In this document: positions 8,558 to 16,704 of the stretch, in pieces
How the letters are laid out: every line of letters begins with the position of its first letter
How positions within the stretch are numbered: position 1 is the first letter of the stretch
Source of the DNA: Comamonas piscis
GTDB lineage: Bacteria; Pseudomonadota; Gammaproteobacteria; Burkholderiales; Burkholderiaceae_C
Direction: 5' to 3'
Assembly (NCBI RefSeq): GCF_014109725.1
Contig: NZ_CP058554.1
Coordinates: 1,116,001-1,180,000 of the forward strand
Length of the DNA: 64,000 nucleotides
The notes under the pieces: model-generated
Databases searched by the model: none
Told to the model about the DNA's origin: nothing
The model's input: only the letters and a program-made list of their open reading frames with translations
Program-made: the position numbers and the translations under genes

Positions 8558-10687
8558 ATGACCAATTCTTCTCCCGATACGGCGGTATCGCCCGAGGCTG
8601 GCGCCACGCCGGCCCCGGGCACACCGACCCCGGAGCCTACTGCGCAAGCGCCTGAAGCCACGGTAGCGCTGCGGTCCAGCCAGCGTTCGACCATGTCGCT
8701 GCCGGTGGTGATTCCAGCGCTGGTGGTGCTCGCCGCCTTGCTGCTTGTCTGCGTGCTGGCGCCCGATGCCGCAGACCGCTTGTTCTCCGGCGCGCAGCGT
8801 TGGGTAGTGGCCAGTTTTGACTGGTTCTATGTGATGGCGCTGAGCGCCTTCCTGCTGTTTTTGGTGGTGCTGGCCGCCAGCCGTTATGGCGATATCCGCC
8901 TGGGGCCGGACGATGCCAAGCCCGAGTTCAGCTTTGTCTCCTGGTCCTCGATGCTGTTTGCCGCCGGCATGGGCATTGGCCTCATGTACTTTGGCGTGGG
9001 CGAGCCACTGCAGCATTTCCTCAGCCCGCCCACGCAGGAGCCGGGCACGCCCGCTGCCGCGCGTGAGGCGATGGAGGCCACCTTCTTCCATTGGGGCTTT
9101 CATGCCTGGGCGGTGTACGGCACCATGGGCCTGGTGCTGGCCTATTTCGGCTTTCGCTACAACCTGCCGCTGACGATGCGCTCGGGGCTGTACCCGCTGC
9201 TGCGCGACCGCATCAACGGGCCCATCGGCCATGGCGTGGATGCCTTCGCGCTGGTGGGCACCATCGCCGGTATTGCCACCACGCTGGGCTATGGCGCGCG
9301 CCAGATTGCTGCCGGTATCCACACCCTGACCGGTTGGGAAACCGAGTCTTCCGGGTTCCTGGTCGCCGTCATTGTGGTGGTCGTCACCCTGGCCAGCCTC
9401 TCGGCCCTGCTGGGCGTGGACAAGGGCGTGCGCCGCCTGAGCGAATTCAACATGCTGCTGTCGGTGCTGCTGCTGAGCTTTGTCGTGATCGCCGGCCCCA
9501 CGGCGCATATCTTCAAGGCCTTGAGTGAGAACATCGGCAACTACCTGCAGGGCCTGGTTGGCATGTCGCTGCGCACCTTTGCCTATGCGCCTTCGCGTGA
9601 AGAGGGCTGGTTTGGCGGCTGGACGATTCTGTACTGGGCCTGGTGGGTGAGCTGGTCGCCTTTTGTCGGCATGTTCATCGCGCGCATCTCGCGCGGCCGC
9701 ACGGTGCGCGAGTTCGTCATCGGCGTGTTGTTAGTGCCCACCGCCTTCAACCTGCTGTGGATGACCGCCTTTGGCAACGGCGCCATCTGGGCCGATGCGA
9801 ACCTGGCAGGCGGCGCGCTGGCGCAGACCGCCACCAATGTGGATGCCTTGCTGTTCCGCTTCTTCGAGTACCTGCCATGGGTCAAACCCGTCTCGTGGCT
9901 GGCTGTGCTGCTGATTGGCGTGTTCTTCATCACCTCGGCCGATTCGGGCGCGCTGGTGGTCAACTCCATCGCATCCCGGGGCAACAACGAATCGCCCGTG
10001 TGGCAGCGCCTGTTCTGGTGCGTGCTGCTGGGCCTCACCTCCATCGTGCTGTTGCTCGCCGGTGGCCTGGGTGCTCTGCAGGCCGTCACCCTGGTGGCGG
10101 CCTTGCCGGTGGCCTTCATCCTGCTGGTGCTCTGCGTCGGGCTGTGGCGCGGCATGGTCGCCGACCTGGCCCACTACTCGCCCGATCTGGCGCCTGCTAC
10201 TAACTTTTGGAGCGGCCAGCACTGGCGCAAGCGCCTGGAGCAGATCGTGCACCAACCACTGAAAGCCGATGTGCAGCGCTTTTTGCAGGCCACCGTGCTG
10301 CCTGCGATGAACGAGGTCGCCGCCGAGATGCAAAAGCGGGGTTTGCAGGCCCACGTGCAAGACAGCCTGGAAGGTGATGCCGACAGTGAAGTGCGCCTGG
10401 TTGTGCCCGTCGAAAAGCTGCGTGACTTTGTCTACGGCGTGCGCGCCGTGCGCCGCACGATTCCCACCTTTACGGTGCGGGAGAGTGCGGGCAGCAAGGA
10501 GCGCCGCTATATGTATGAGCCAGTGACCTTCTTTGAAGACGGACGGTCGGGCTATGACGTGCAGTATTTGCGCAGCGAGGAGCTCATTGCCGACATACTC
10601 CGCCAATACGAGCGCTATCTCTCCCTCAGCGCAGACAAGCGAACGCAAATGCTCAACCGAGCACCAGGGCATACAGATCCTGTGTAA
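8558..10687 (+). CDS. BCCT-family choline/betaine/carnitine transporter (BetT-like)
   Basis: This is a sodium- or proton-coupled importer of quaternary-ammonium compatible solutes such as choline or glycine betaine. It has about 12 transmembrane segments, the conserved GMGIGLMYFGVGEPL motif and the family signature around WAWWVSWSPFVGMFIARISRG. A long hydrophilic C-terminal tail (from about residue 550) resembles the osmosensing tail of BetT. The start at 8558 (MTNSSP) gives 709 residues; an ATG at 8528 is also in frame and neither has a strong ribosome site. It is a single-gene unit with its own terminator. No bet oxidation genes are nearby. Confidence 0.9.
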   Translation: MTNSSPDTAVSPEAGATPAPGTPTPEPTAQAPEATVALRSSQRSTMSLPVVIPALVVLAALLLVCVLAPDAADRLFSGAQRWVVASFDWFYVMALSAFLLFLVVLAASRYGDIRLGPDDAKPEFSFVSWSSMLFAAGMGIGLMYFGVGEPLQHFLSPPTQEPGTPAAAREAMEATFFHWGFHAWAVYGTMGLVLAYFGFRYNLPLTMRSGLYPLLRDRINGPIGHGVDAFALVGTIAGIATTLGYGARQIAAGIHTLTGWETESSGFLVAVIVVVVTLASLSALLGVDKGVRRLSEFNMLLSVLLLSFVVIAGPTAHIFKALSENIGNYLQGLVGMSLRTFAYAPSREEGWFGGWTILYWAWWVSWSPFVGMFIARISRGRTVREFVIGVLLVPTAFNLLWMTAFGNGAIWADANLAGGALAQTATNVDALLFRFFEYLPWVKPVSWLAVLLIGVFFITSADSGALVVNSIASRGNNESPVWQRLFWCVLLGLTSIVLLLAGGLGALQAVTLVAALPVAFILLVLCVGLWRGMVADLAHYSPDLAPATNFWSGQHWRKRLEQIVHQPLKADVQRFLQATVLPAMNEVAAEMQKRGLQAHVQDSLEGDADSEVRLVVPVEKLRDFVYGVRAVRRTIPTFTVRESAGSKERRYMYEPVTFFEDGRSGYDVQYLRSEELIADILRQYERYLSLSADKRTQMLNRAPGHTDPV

Positions 10688-10696
10688 GTTCTTTTG

Positions 10697-10724
10697 GCCA
10701 CCTTCGGGTGGCTTTTCTTTTTTG
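10697..10724 (+). terminator. Intrinsic terminator of the BCCT gene
   Basis: GCCACC pairs with GGTGGC around a TTCG tetraloop (10697-10712), followed by TTTTCTTTTTT. It begins nine bases after the stop codon. Confidence 0.85.
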
Positions 10725-10753
10725 TCTTGGCTATTTGTTGTGGGGTGACTGCT

Positions 10754-10945
10754 CTGGCGGTGCTGTTGTTGTTTGGGGCATTGGTAGTCTTCGTTTTTAG
10801 GTGGCGATATGGGCGCGTAGGCTTTGTTGCGGGGGCTTGCCATACAGACGTATTGTCTGCGCCCCCGACGTCGCGCCTACGCGCCCATCTCGCCATTGGT
10901 GGTGATGGTTCAGGCGCTGCGCTCGCTGCTTGGGTGGTTGTTTTG
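10754..10945. repeat. Structured repeat, copy 1
   Basis: This is the first of two near-identical copies whose start points lie 228 bases apart. Inside it a 17-base arm (10806-10822) pairs, with one mismatch, with 10875-10891. A second inner pair CGGGGGC/GCCCCCG (10830-10836 and 10861-10867) and an innermost CAGAC/GTCTG (10845-10849 and 10855-10859) complete a nested hairpin of about 86 bases. No convincing protein is encoded. It looks like a REP/BIME-type intergenic element. Confidence 0.75.
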
Positions 10946-10981
10946 AAGTCCAATGCTTTGGGGCAGTGGTGAACCTTCGCA

Positions 10982-11173
10982 CTGGCGGTGCTGTTGTTGT
11001 TCGTGGCGTTGGCAGTTTTCGTTTTGGGGTGGCGATATGGGCGCGTAGGCTTTGTTGCGGGGGCTTGCCATACAGGCGTATTGTCTGCGCCCCCGACGTC
11101 GCGCCTACGCGCCCATCTCGCCATTGGTGGTGGTGGTTCGGGCGATGCGCTCGCTGCGTAGTTGGCTGTTCTG
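10982..11173. repeat. Structured repeat, copy 2
   Basis: This is the second copy, matching copy 1 at an exact offset of 228 bases through the palindromic core and the flanking CTGGCGGTGCTGTTGTTGTT and GCTCGCTGC segments. In the innermost stem CAGAC has become CAGGC opposite GTCTG, which in RNA replaces an A-U pair by G-U and so keeps the fold. Similarity fades after about 11173. Confidence 0.75.
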
Positions 11174-11280
11174 AACAGCCGCATTCAATATTTGGCCTTG
11201 GTGCTGCGCTTGCTGCTTGGCTGGTGGCTGGAACATCCGGGGCGGCGGTTTGCTGGGTGGTTCTTGCAATCGCGGACAAT

Positions 11281-11308
11281 GGCGGCTTCTTTGCCGCCTT
11301 TGCTTTTG
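11281..11308 (+). terminator. Terminator-like hairpin just before the amidohydrolase start
   Basis: GGCGGC (11281-11286) pairs with GCCGCC (11293-11298) over a TTCTTT loop and is followed by TTTGCTTTT. It ends about 12 bases before the start codon at 11320, leaving no room for a promoter after it. Confidence 0.45.
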
Positions 11309-11319
11309 CAACCTTTGTC

Positions 11320-12933
11320 ATGTCCTCTTGCCTGTTCACCCATGCCCATGTTTTTACCGGCCGCAGCGAGAGCGATTTCGCGACGGCTTTTGTGGTGGAG
11401 GGTGGGGTGGTGCGCTGGGTGGGGCAGGTGGGCGATGCGGCGCAGCCGGCGGCTGATCGCCAAGTGGATTTGCAGGGGCGGACGGTGGTGCCGGGGTTTA
11501 TTGATGTGCATACGCACCCGACCTTTTTGTCGCAGATCGTTGATGCGGTGCCTTGCACGGTGCCGCTGGTCGAAGACATTCCGGGGTTGGTTGCGGCGCT
11601 GAAGCAGCATCCCAAGGCGGGGCTCGGGCCCAACGACTGGATTGAGGGCTGGGGTTATGACGAGTCCAAGCTGAAGGAGGGGCGCACGCCGACGCGCCAT
11701 GACCTGGATCTGGTATCGACCACGCAGCCGGTGTATGTGGGCCGCTCCGACTGCCACTCGGGCATCTGCAACAGCCGCGCGCTGGCGCTGGCGGGCATTG
11801 GCAAGGACACGCCCGATCCCATCGGTGGCCACTTTGGCCGCGATGCTGATGGTTCGCCCAATGGCGTCTTGACCGAGCTGGCAGCCAACAGCGTGGTGCA
11901 GCGCGCCAAGGCGGTGCTGGATTACGCCCAGGCGGTGGGTAGCCTGGCGCGCACTTCGCAGCGCTTCAGCGAGCGCGGCATTGTGGCGGTGACCGACATG
12001 ATGGCCTTCACCCAGCCTTTCCATCACCTTGATGTGTACCGCGATGCCGCCCAGGCAGGCTTCAAGCAGCAGGCGGCGCTGTATTTTTCCTGGGAGCCTT
12101 GCAAGGGTGATTTGCGCACGGGGCTAGAGGCCGCGCAAAAGGATGGCCGGGTGAAGATTGCCGGCATCAAGCTGTTTGCCGATGGCTCCATCTCCGGCAA
12201 GACCGCTTGGTGCAGCTGCGCCTACAAGCACACAGGCAGCCTGTTTGGTATGTCCTTGCTCAGCAGCGCGGCGCTGGCGCAGGCCTATGAATGGTCGGTC
12301 GCCAACGGCGCGCAAATGGCGGTGCATGCGATGGGTGATGCGGCCCTGCAGCTGGTGATCGACTTCTTTGCCGATAAAAAGCCCTGGCTGCCTGGCGGCG
12401 TGCCTTCCGTGCGGCTGGAGCATGCCACCTTGCTCAAGCCCGCGCAGATCGCTCAGATGAACGCCATGCCGATGCAGTGGGGCGTGGCCACGCAGATCAT
12501 CTTCATGTTTGCCGAGTACGAGGCCTATACCGAGAACCTGGTGGCATCGGAGTTCGACCAGTCCTACGCGCTCAAGACCTTCTACGAAGAGATTGCGCAT
12601 GTGGCGCTGTCGTCCGATGCGCCGGCCACCACCTGGGCCGATCCGGACAATGTCTTTGTCTCCATCCAGGCCGCCGTGCAGCGCCGCGCCTACAACGGCG
12701 CCCCGATTGTGGACAGCCAGGCGCTGACGGTGCCGCAGGCCTTGCTGCTCTACACCGCACGTGCGGCCAGCCTGTCGCCGTTCGAGGGCCAGCTGGGCCA
12801 GATTGCCCCCGGCTTTGAAGCCAGCTTTGCCGTGCTGGACCGCGATATCTTCACCGTGCCCGTCGCCGACATTGGCAGCCTGCGCGTGCAGGAGACCTGG
12901 ATTGCCGGCGAGCAGGTCTACCGCGCCGCATGA
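11320..12933 (+). CDS. Amidohydrolase of the YtcJ-like (AtzF/NfdA-type) family
   Basis: This is a metal-dependent hydrolase of the amidohydrolase superfamily with 537 residues. The N-terminal beta-sandwich part leads to VPGFIDVHTHPT, where the HxH pair binds metal. Further conserved pieces are KLFADGSISGKTA, AVHAMGDAA (metal or catalytic His), RLEHATLL and LSSDAPATTWADP (catalytic Asp). The C-terminal segment returns to the sandwich (GQIAPGFEASFAVLDRD). Members hydrolyse N-formyl or N-acyl amides; the substrate here is unknown. The start ATG matches the usual family N-terminus (LFTHAHVFTG), but no ribosome site is visible and a terminator-like hairpin sits directly upstream. Confidence 0.85.
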   Translation: MSSCLFTHAHVFTGRSESDFATAFVVEGGVVRWVGQVGDAAQPAADRQVDLQGRTVVPGFIDVHTHPTFLSQIVDAVPCTVPLVEDIPGLVAALKQHPKAGLGPNDWIEGWGYDESKLKEGRTPTRHDLDLVSTTQPVYVGRSDCHSGICNSRALALAGIGKDTPDPIGGHFGRDADGSPNGVLTELAANSVVQRAKAVLDYAQAVGSLARTSQRFSERGIVAVTDMMAFTQPFHHLDVYRDAAQAGFKQQAALYFSWEPCKGDLRTGLEAAQKDGRVKIAGIKLFADGSISGKTAWCSCAYKHTGSLFGMSLLSSAALAQAYEWSVANGAQMAVHAMGDAALQLVIDFFADKKPWLPGGVPSVRLEHATLLKPAQIAQMNAMPMQWGVATQIIFMFAEYEAYTENLVASEFDQSYALKTFYEEIAHVALSSDAPATTWADPDNVFVSIQAAVQRRAYNGAPIVDSQALTVPQALLLYTARAASLSPFEGQLGQIAPGFEASFAVLDRDIFTVPVADIGSLRVQETWIAGEQVYRAA

Positions 12934-12970
12934 TGAGCACACTGGCCCTTAGCCCTTCGGAGGCGCTGCG

Positions 12971-13165
12971 ATGATCCGCTGGTTAATTGTGATTTTCCTG
13001 GCGCTGCTGCTGCTCAACGGCTTTGCCGCGCTGCTGCGCAAGCTAGGGCTGGGGCGGTTGCCAGGGGATTTTGAGATCCGGCTGTTTGGCAGAACCCTGT
13101 GGCTGCCGATTGCGACCACCGTGGTGCTGAGCCTGATGGCGGCCGGGATTGCGCGCTGGCTGTAG
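12971..13165 (+). CDS. DUF2905 small membrane protein
   Basis: This is a 64-residue protein with two hydrophobic segments separated by LGRLPGDFEIR, the hallmark of the DUF2905 family. Its function is unknown. It follows the amidohydrolase by 37 bases and has GGAGG well placed before its ATG, so it may be co-transcribed with that gene. Confidence 0.85.
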   Translation: MIRWLIVIFLALLLLNGFAALLRKLGLGRLPGDFEIRLFGRTLWLPIATTVVLSLMAAGIARWL

Positions 13166-13277
13166 TCCTGATCAGCGGCCACCCTTGATGCGCTGCAACA
13201 TTTGTCATGGTTGTAAGTAAATTCAGGGAGTGGATAGGCCCGCCACCCCAGGAGAGCCCCGTCAGCTAAGGGAAAGC

Positions 13278-13306
13278 TTGTAAACAAATTGTCATCGCGC
13301 TTTCAT
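13278..13306 (+). promoter_or_regulatory. Pho-box-like direct repeats upstream of ugpC
   Basis: Three heptamers spaced by four bases (11-bp period) read TTGTAAA, TTGTCAT and CTTTCAT. The last two each match six of seven positions of the PhoB half-site CTGTCAT. The array ends 11 bases before the ugpC start. The -10 element cannot be placed with confidence. Confidence 0.5.
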
Positions 13307-13317
13307 ACACTGGCGCG

Positions 13318-14343
13318 ATGTCAAGCATTGAGTTACGGCAAGTTGCCAAATCTTGGGGAAGCACCACGGCGCTGCATTCGGTCGATCTGCAGATCGCGCC
13401 GGGCAGCTTTTGCGTGCTGCTCGGGCCATCGGGCTGCGGCAAATCGACGACCCTGCGCATCATGGCAGGGCTGGAAACGGCCAGCGCCGGCCAGGTGCTG
13501 ATTGGAGGCCGCGATGTGACGCAGCTGCCGCCCGCGCAGCGCGGCATTGCGATGGTGTTCCAGAACTATGCGCTGTTTCCGCATCTGTCGGTGGCTGAGA
13601 ACATTGGCTTTGGCCTGGCGGTGCGCAAGGTGCCCAAGGCCGAGGCCGACCAACGCTTGAAGGACACGGCAGAGCTGCTGGGCCTGGCCCAGCTGCTGGA
13701 CCGCAAGCCGGGCCAGCTCTCGGGTGGCCAGCAGCAGCGTGTGGCGCTGGGCCGGGCGCTGGTGGCCCAGGCCCATGTCTGCCTGATGGATGAGCCGCTG
13801 TCAAACCTGGACGCGCAATTGCGCCAGGAGATGCGCGCTGAGCTGCGCGAGCTGCAGCAGCGCCTGGGGCTGACAGTGGTGTATGTCACCCATGACCAGA
13901 CCGAAGCCATGAGCATGGCCGACCAGGTGGTGCTGCTGCACCAGGGCCGGGTGGAGCAGTGCGCGACCCCGCGCGAAATGTATGCCCGCCCCGCCAGCAC
14001 CTTTGCGGCGCGCTTTATCGGTACGCCGGCGATGAACCTGTTGCGGCTGAGCGAAGGCGCCGTTGCCGGCAGCCAGGTGCATCTCCCCGTGCCGGCAGGT
14101 GCCGCATCGCTGGGCCTGCGGCCCGAGGCAGTGCAGTGCCTGGACACAGAAGGCGTTGAGGCCCAGGTCATCGGCACCGAATACCTGGGCGCCGATATGG
14201 TGCTGCGCTGCGCGATTGGCAGCGAGCAGATGACGGTGCGCGCACCCGGCCAGCAGAGCGTGGCCGTGGGGCAGGCCCTCCGCCTGGGCTGGCGCGCCGA
14301 GGACATGCATTTCTTCGATGCCAATGGCCGACGCATGGCCTGA
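13318..14343 (+). CDS. ugpC: ABC transporter ATPase, UgpC-like
   Basis: This is the ATPase subunit of a carbohydrate or glycerophosphate (CUT1-type) importer. It has Walker A GPSGCGKST, the Q-loop VFQNYALFPHL, signature LSGGQQQR, Walker B CLMDEPLSNLD and the His-loop YVTHDQTEA. The C-terminal 100 residues form the regulatory OB/TOBE domain of the MalK/UgpC group, ending AEDMHFFDANGRR. At 341 residues it is close to E. coli UgpC. It is the first gene of a C-B-A-E order, whereas E. coli has ugpBAECQ. Assignment to glycerol-3-phosphate rests on the whole cluster and the upstream Pho-box-like repeats. Confidence 0.78.
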   Translation: MSSIELRQVAKSWGSTTALHSVDLQIAPGSFCVLLGPSGCGKSTTLRIMAGLETASAGQVLIGGRDVTQLPPAQRGIAMVFQNYALFPHLSVAENIGFGLAVRKVPKAEADQRLKDTAELLGLAQLLDRKPGQLSGGQQQRVALGRALVAQAHVCLMDEPLSNLDAQLRQEMRAELRELQQRLGLTVVYVTHDQTEAMSMADQVVLLHQGRVEQCATPREMYARPASTFAARFIGTPAMNLLRLSEGAVAGSQVHLPVPAGAASLGLRPEAVQCLDTEGVEAQVIGTEYLGADMVLRCAIGSEQMTVRAPGQQSVAVGQALRLGWRAEDMHFFDANGRRMA

Positions 14344-14421
14344 GGCAGACCCCCATTTTTTCTCTGACTGAGCTGTTTGTGCAGCGCCTGCAGGCAGGCG
14401 TATAACCCGAGGAGTGATTCC

Positions 14422-15720
14422 GTGCAACGCAATATCTTTTTGAAGACCCTGGCCGCTTCGGCCGTCGCCATGCTCGGCCTGGGTGCCGGTCTGGCGCATG
14501 CCGCCGATCCGCTGGAAGTGCCTTTCTACTACCCCGTGGCCGTGGGCGGCCCGATCACCAAGGTGATCGATGGCTATGCCAATGATTTCAACAAAGCCCA
14601 TCCCCAGTACAAGATCACGCCGATCTACGCGGGCACCTACCAGGAAACCATCGTCAAGGCGCTCACCGCCAACAAGTCAGGCAAGGCGCCAGCCACCTCG
14701 GTGCTGCTGTCGACCGACATGTTCACCTTGATCGACGAAGATGCGATTGCGCCGATCGACGACTTCGCCAAGACCGATGCCGACAAGGCCTGGCTCAAGG
14801 GCTTCTACCCCGCCTTCATGGCCAACAGCCAGACGGGTGGCAAGACCTGGGGCCTGCCTTTCCAGCGCTCCACCGTGGTGATGTACTACAACAAGGAAGC
14901 CTTCAAGGAAGCCGGTCTGGACCCGAACAAGGCCCCCGCGACCTGGAAGGAGCTTAGCGACGCGGCCAAAAAGCTCACCAAGAAAGACGCCAACGGCAAT
15001 GTGACCCAGTACGGCATCCAGATCCCATCGACCGGCTTTGCCTACTGGATGCTGCAGACCTTGACCACCCCCAACGATGTGCTGCTGGCCAATGAGGCGG
15101 GCACCAAGGTGAACTTTGACAACCCCAAGGTGATCGAGGCGCTGGACTACTGGGTCAACCTGACCAAAGAAGGCGTGCACCCCAAGGGCGTGATTGAGTG
15201 GGGCACGACCCCGAAAGACTTCATGGAAAAGAAGGCCGCGATCATCGTCACCACCACCGGCAACCTGACCAATATCAAGGCCAATGCCAAGTTTGATTTT
15301 GGCGTCGGCCAGATCGCCGGCAATGTGCGCAAGGGCGGCTCCCCCACCGGTGGCGGCAACTTCTACATCTTCAAAAAGGCGGCCAAGGAGCAGCAGCAGG
15401 CCGCCTTTGAGTTTGCCAAGTGGGTCACCCAGCCCGAGCGTGCTGCGCAGTGGAGCATGGACAGCGGCTATGTGGCCGTGTCGCCCGCCGCCTATGACAC
15501 GCCGATTCTGAAGAAATACGGCCAGGATTTCCCGCCAGCATTGGTCGCCCGCGACCAACTGCCCGTCTCGGTGGCCGAGTTCTCGACGCATGACAACCAG
15601 CGCGTGACCAAGGTGCTGAACGACGCAGTGCAGGCCGCGCTGAACGGCACCAAGACCTCGGCGCAGGCGATGAAGGATGCGCAGAAGGAAGCCGACCGCA
15701 TCCTGCGCAGCTACCAGTAA
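14422..15720 (+). CDS. ugpB: Extracellular solute-binding protein, UgpB-like
   Basis: This is the periplasmic receptor of the importer, probably for sn-glycerol-3-phosphate or glycerophosphodiesters. The GTG start at 14422 has GAGGAG eight bases upstream and gives 432 residues with a typical signal peptide ending AHAAD. The mature N-terminus (FYYPVAVGGPITKVID, then YAGTYQETIVKAL) resembles UgpB rather than maltose-binding proteins. A GGGNFYIFKKA segment lies in the hinge region. The start listed further upstream would put a cysteine-rich leader in front and lacks a ribosome site. Confidence 0.75.
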   Translation: MQRNIFLKTLAASAVAMLGLGAGLAHAADPLEVPFYYPVAVGGPITKVIDGYANDFNKAHPQYKITPIYAGTYQETIVKALTANKSGKAPATSVLLSTDMFTLIDEDAIAPIDDFAKTDADKAWLKGFYPAFMANSQTGGKTWGLPFQRSTVVMYYNKEAFKEAGLDPNKAPATWKELSDAAKKLTKKDANGNVTQYGIQIPSTGFAYWMLQTLTTPNDVLLANEAGTKVNFDNPKVIEALDYWVNLTKEGVHPKGVIEWGTTPKDFMEKKAAIIVTTTGNLTNIKANAKFDFGVGQIAGNVRKGGSPTGGGNFYIFKKAAKEQQQAAFEFAKWVTQPERAAQWSMDSGYVAVSPAAYDTPILKKYGQDFPPALVARDQLPVSVAEFSTHDNQRVTKVLNDAVQAALNGTKTSAQAMKDAQKEADRILRSYQ

Positions 15721-15727
15721 AGCCGTA

Positions 15728-15759
15728 CCCGGCATGGCCCGCTTGCAGGCCATGCCGGG
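15728..15759 (+). repeat. Perfect 12-bp intercistronic hairpin between ugpB and ugpA
   Basis: CCCGGCATGGCC (15728-15739) pairs perfectly with GGCCATGCCGGG (15748-15759) over an 8-base loop, seven bases after the ugpB stop. No T-run follows. Such hairpins after binding-protein genes commonly protect the upstream mRNA, so that receptor exceeds membrane subunits. Confidence 0.75.
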
Positions 15760-15804
15760 GCAGGGTGGGGGAACCATCCCATCCCATTGAGAGACACCAC
15801 ACGC

Positions 15805-16704
15805 ATGAGCGCTTCTTCCTCGTCCATCGCCGGCAGCGGCCAGCGCAGCATCCACGCCTGGTTGCTGCTGCTGCCTGCGCTGGTGCTGCTGGTGGCATTC
15901 ACACACTGGCCCGCCGTGGCGACCTTGATCGACAGTTTTTACTCCACCCCCAAGGGCGCCCGCCCAGCGGTATGGGTGGGGGTCGAGAACTACCAGTCGA
16001 TGGTGGACGACCCGGTGTTCTGGCAGGCGGTGCGCAACAACCTCTGGTTTGCGGCGGCCACGATTCCGGCCTCCATCGGGCTGGCGCTGTTGATGGCCGT
16101 GTGGGTGAACGAGCGCATCGCTGGCCGCACCTTTGTGCGCATGGCCTACTTCACGCCCACGGTGCTGCCGATGATTGCGGTGGCCAATATTTGGCTGTTC
16201 TTCTACACGCCGCAATATGGGTTGCTGGAGCAGGTCACCGGCGCGCTGGGCCTGCCTTCGCACAACTGGCTGGGCAGCCCGTCCACCGCGCTCGGGGCGA
16301 TCACCCTGGTGGCGGTGTGGAAGGAAGCCGGCTTTTTCATGATCTTCTATCTGGCAGCGCTGCAAACGCTGAACCCGAGCCTGAAGGAGGCGGCGGCGAT
16401 TGAGGGCGCCTCGCGCTGGTACTTTTTCCGCCGGGTGCAGTGGCCGCTGCTGATGCCCACCACGGTGTTTGTGCTGGTCAATGCGGTGATCAATGCCTTC
16501 CGCCTGGTGGACCATGTGTTCATCCTCACCCGGGGCGGCCCGGACAATGCCACCACCTTGCTGCTCTACCACCTGTATGAGGTGGGCTTCAAGTTCTGGG
16601 ATACGGCTTATGCGGCGGCCATCACCGTGGTGCTGGTGGTGGTGCTCTCCAGCGTGGCGCTGTTCCAGTTCTTTGTGTTGGACAAGAAGGTGCACTACCA
16701 ATGA
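15805..16704 (+). CDS. ugpA: ABC transporter permease, UgpA-like
   Basis: This is an inner-membrane subunit of 299 residues with six predicted membrane spans. The EAA loop (EAAAIEGASRWYFFRRVQWPLL) contacts the ATPase, and GGPDNATTLLLYHLYEVGF is typical of the UgpA/LacF branch. I chose the ATG at 15805, 12 bases after GAGAG; a TTG six codons earlier is less likely. It overlaps ugpE by four bases, so translation of the two permeases is coupled. Confidence 0.82.
   Translation: MSASSSSIAGSGQRSIHAWLLLLPALVLLVAFTHWPAVATLIDSFYSTPKGARPAVWVGVENYQSMVDDPVFWQAVRNNLWFAAATIPASIGLALLMAVWVNERIAGRTFVRMAYFTPTVLPMIAVANIWLFFYTPQYGLLEQVTGALGLPSHNWLGSPSTALGAITLVAVWKEAGFFMIFYLAALQTLNPSLKEAAAIEGASRWYFFRRVQWPLLMPTTVFVLVNAVINAFRLVDHVFILTRGGPDNATTLLLYHLYEVGFKFWDTAYAAAITVVLVVVLSSVALFQFFVLDKKVHYQ

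Larger units (their letters stand above)
10725..11319. other. Long non-coding interval between the BCCT gene and the amidohydrolase
   Basis: Apart from the two structured repeats and a hairpin at 11281-11298, nothing gene-like is seen. The base composition is richer in T and G runs than in the neighbouring genes. Long open frames cross the interval on both strands because the 228-base period equals 76 codons, but their translations are low-complexity and show no family features. Confidence 0.6.

Noticed and set aside
10615..11633. Long minus-strand frames with repeated peptide segments across the structured repeats
   Set aside because: The repeated peptide results from the 228-bp period being a multiple of three. 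Composition is low-complexity and there is no ribosome site or family likeness.
15721..15804. The ugpB-ugpA gap as an operon boundary
   Set aside because: The hairpin lacks a T-run and the downstream permeases are clearly part of the same transporter.
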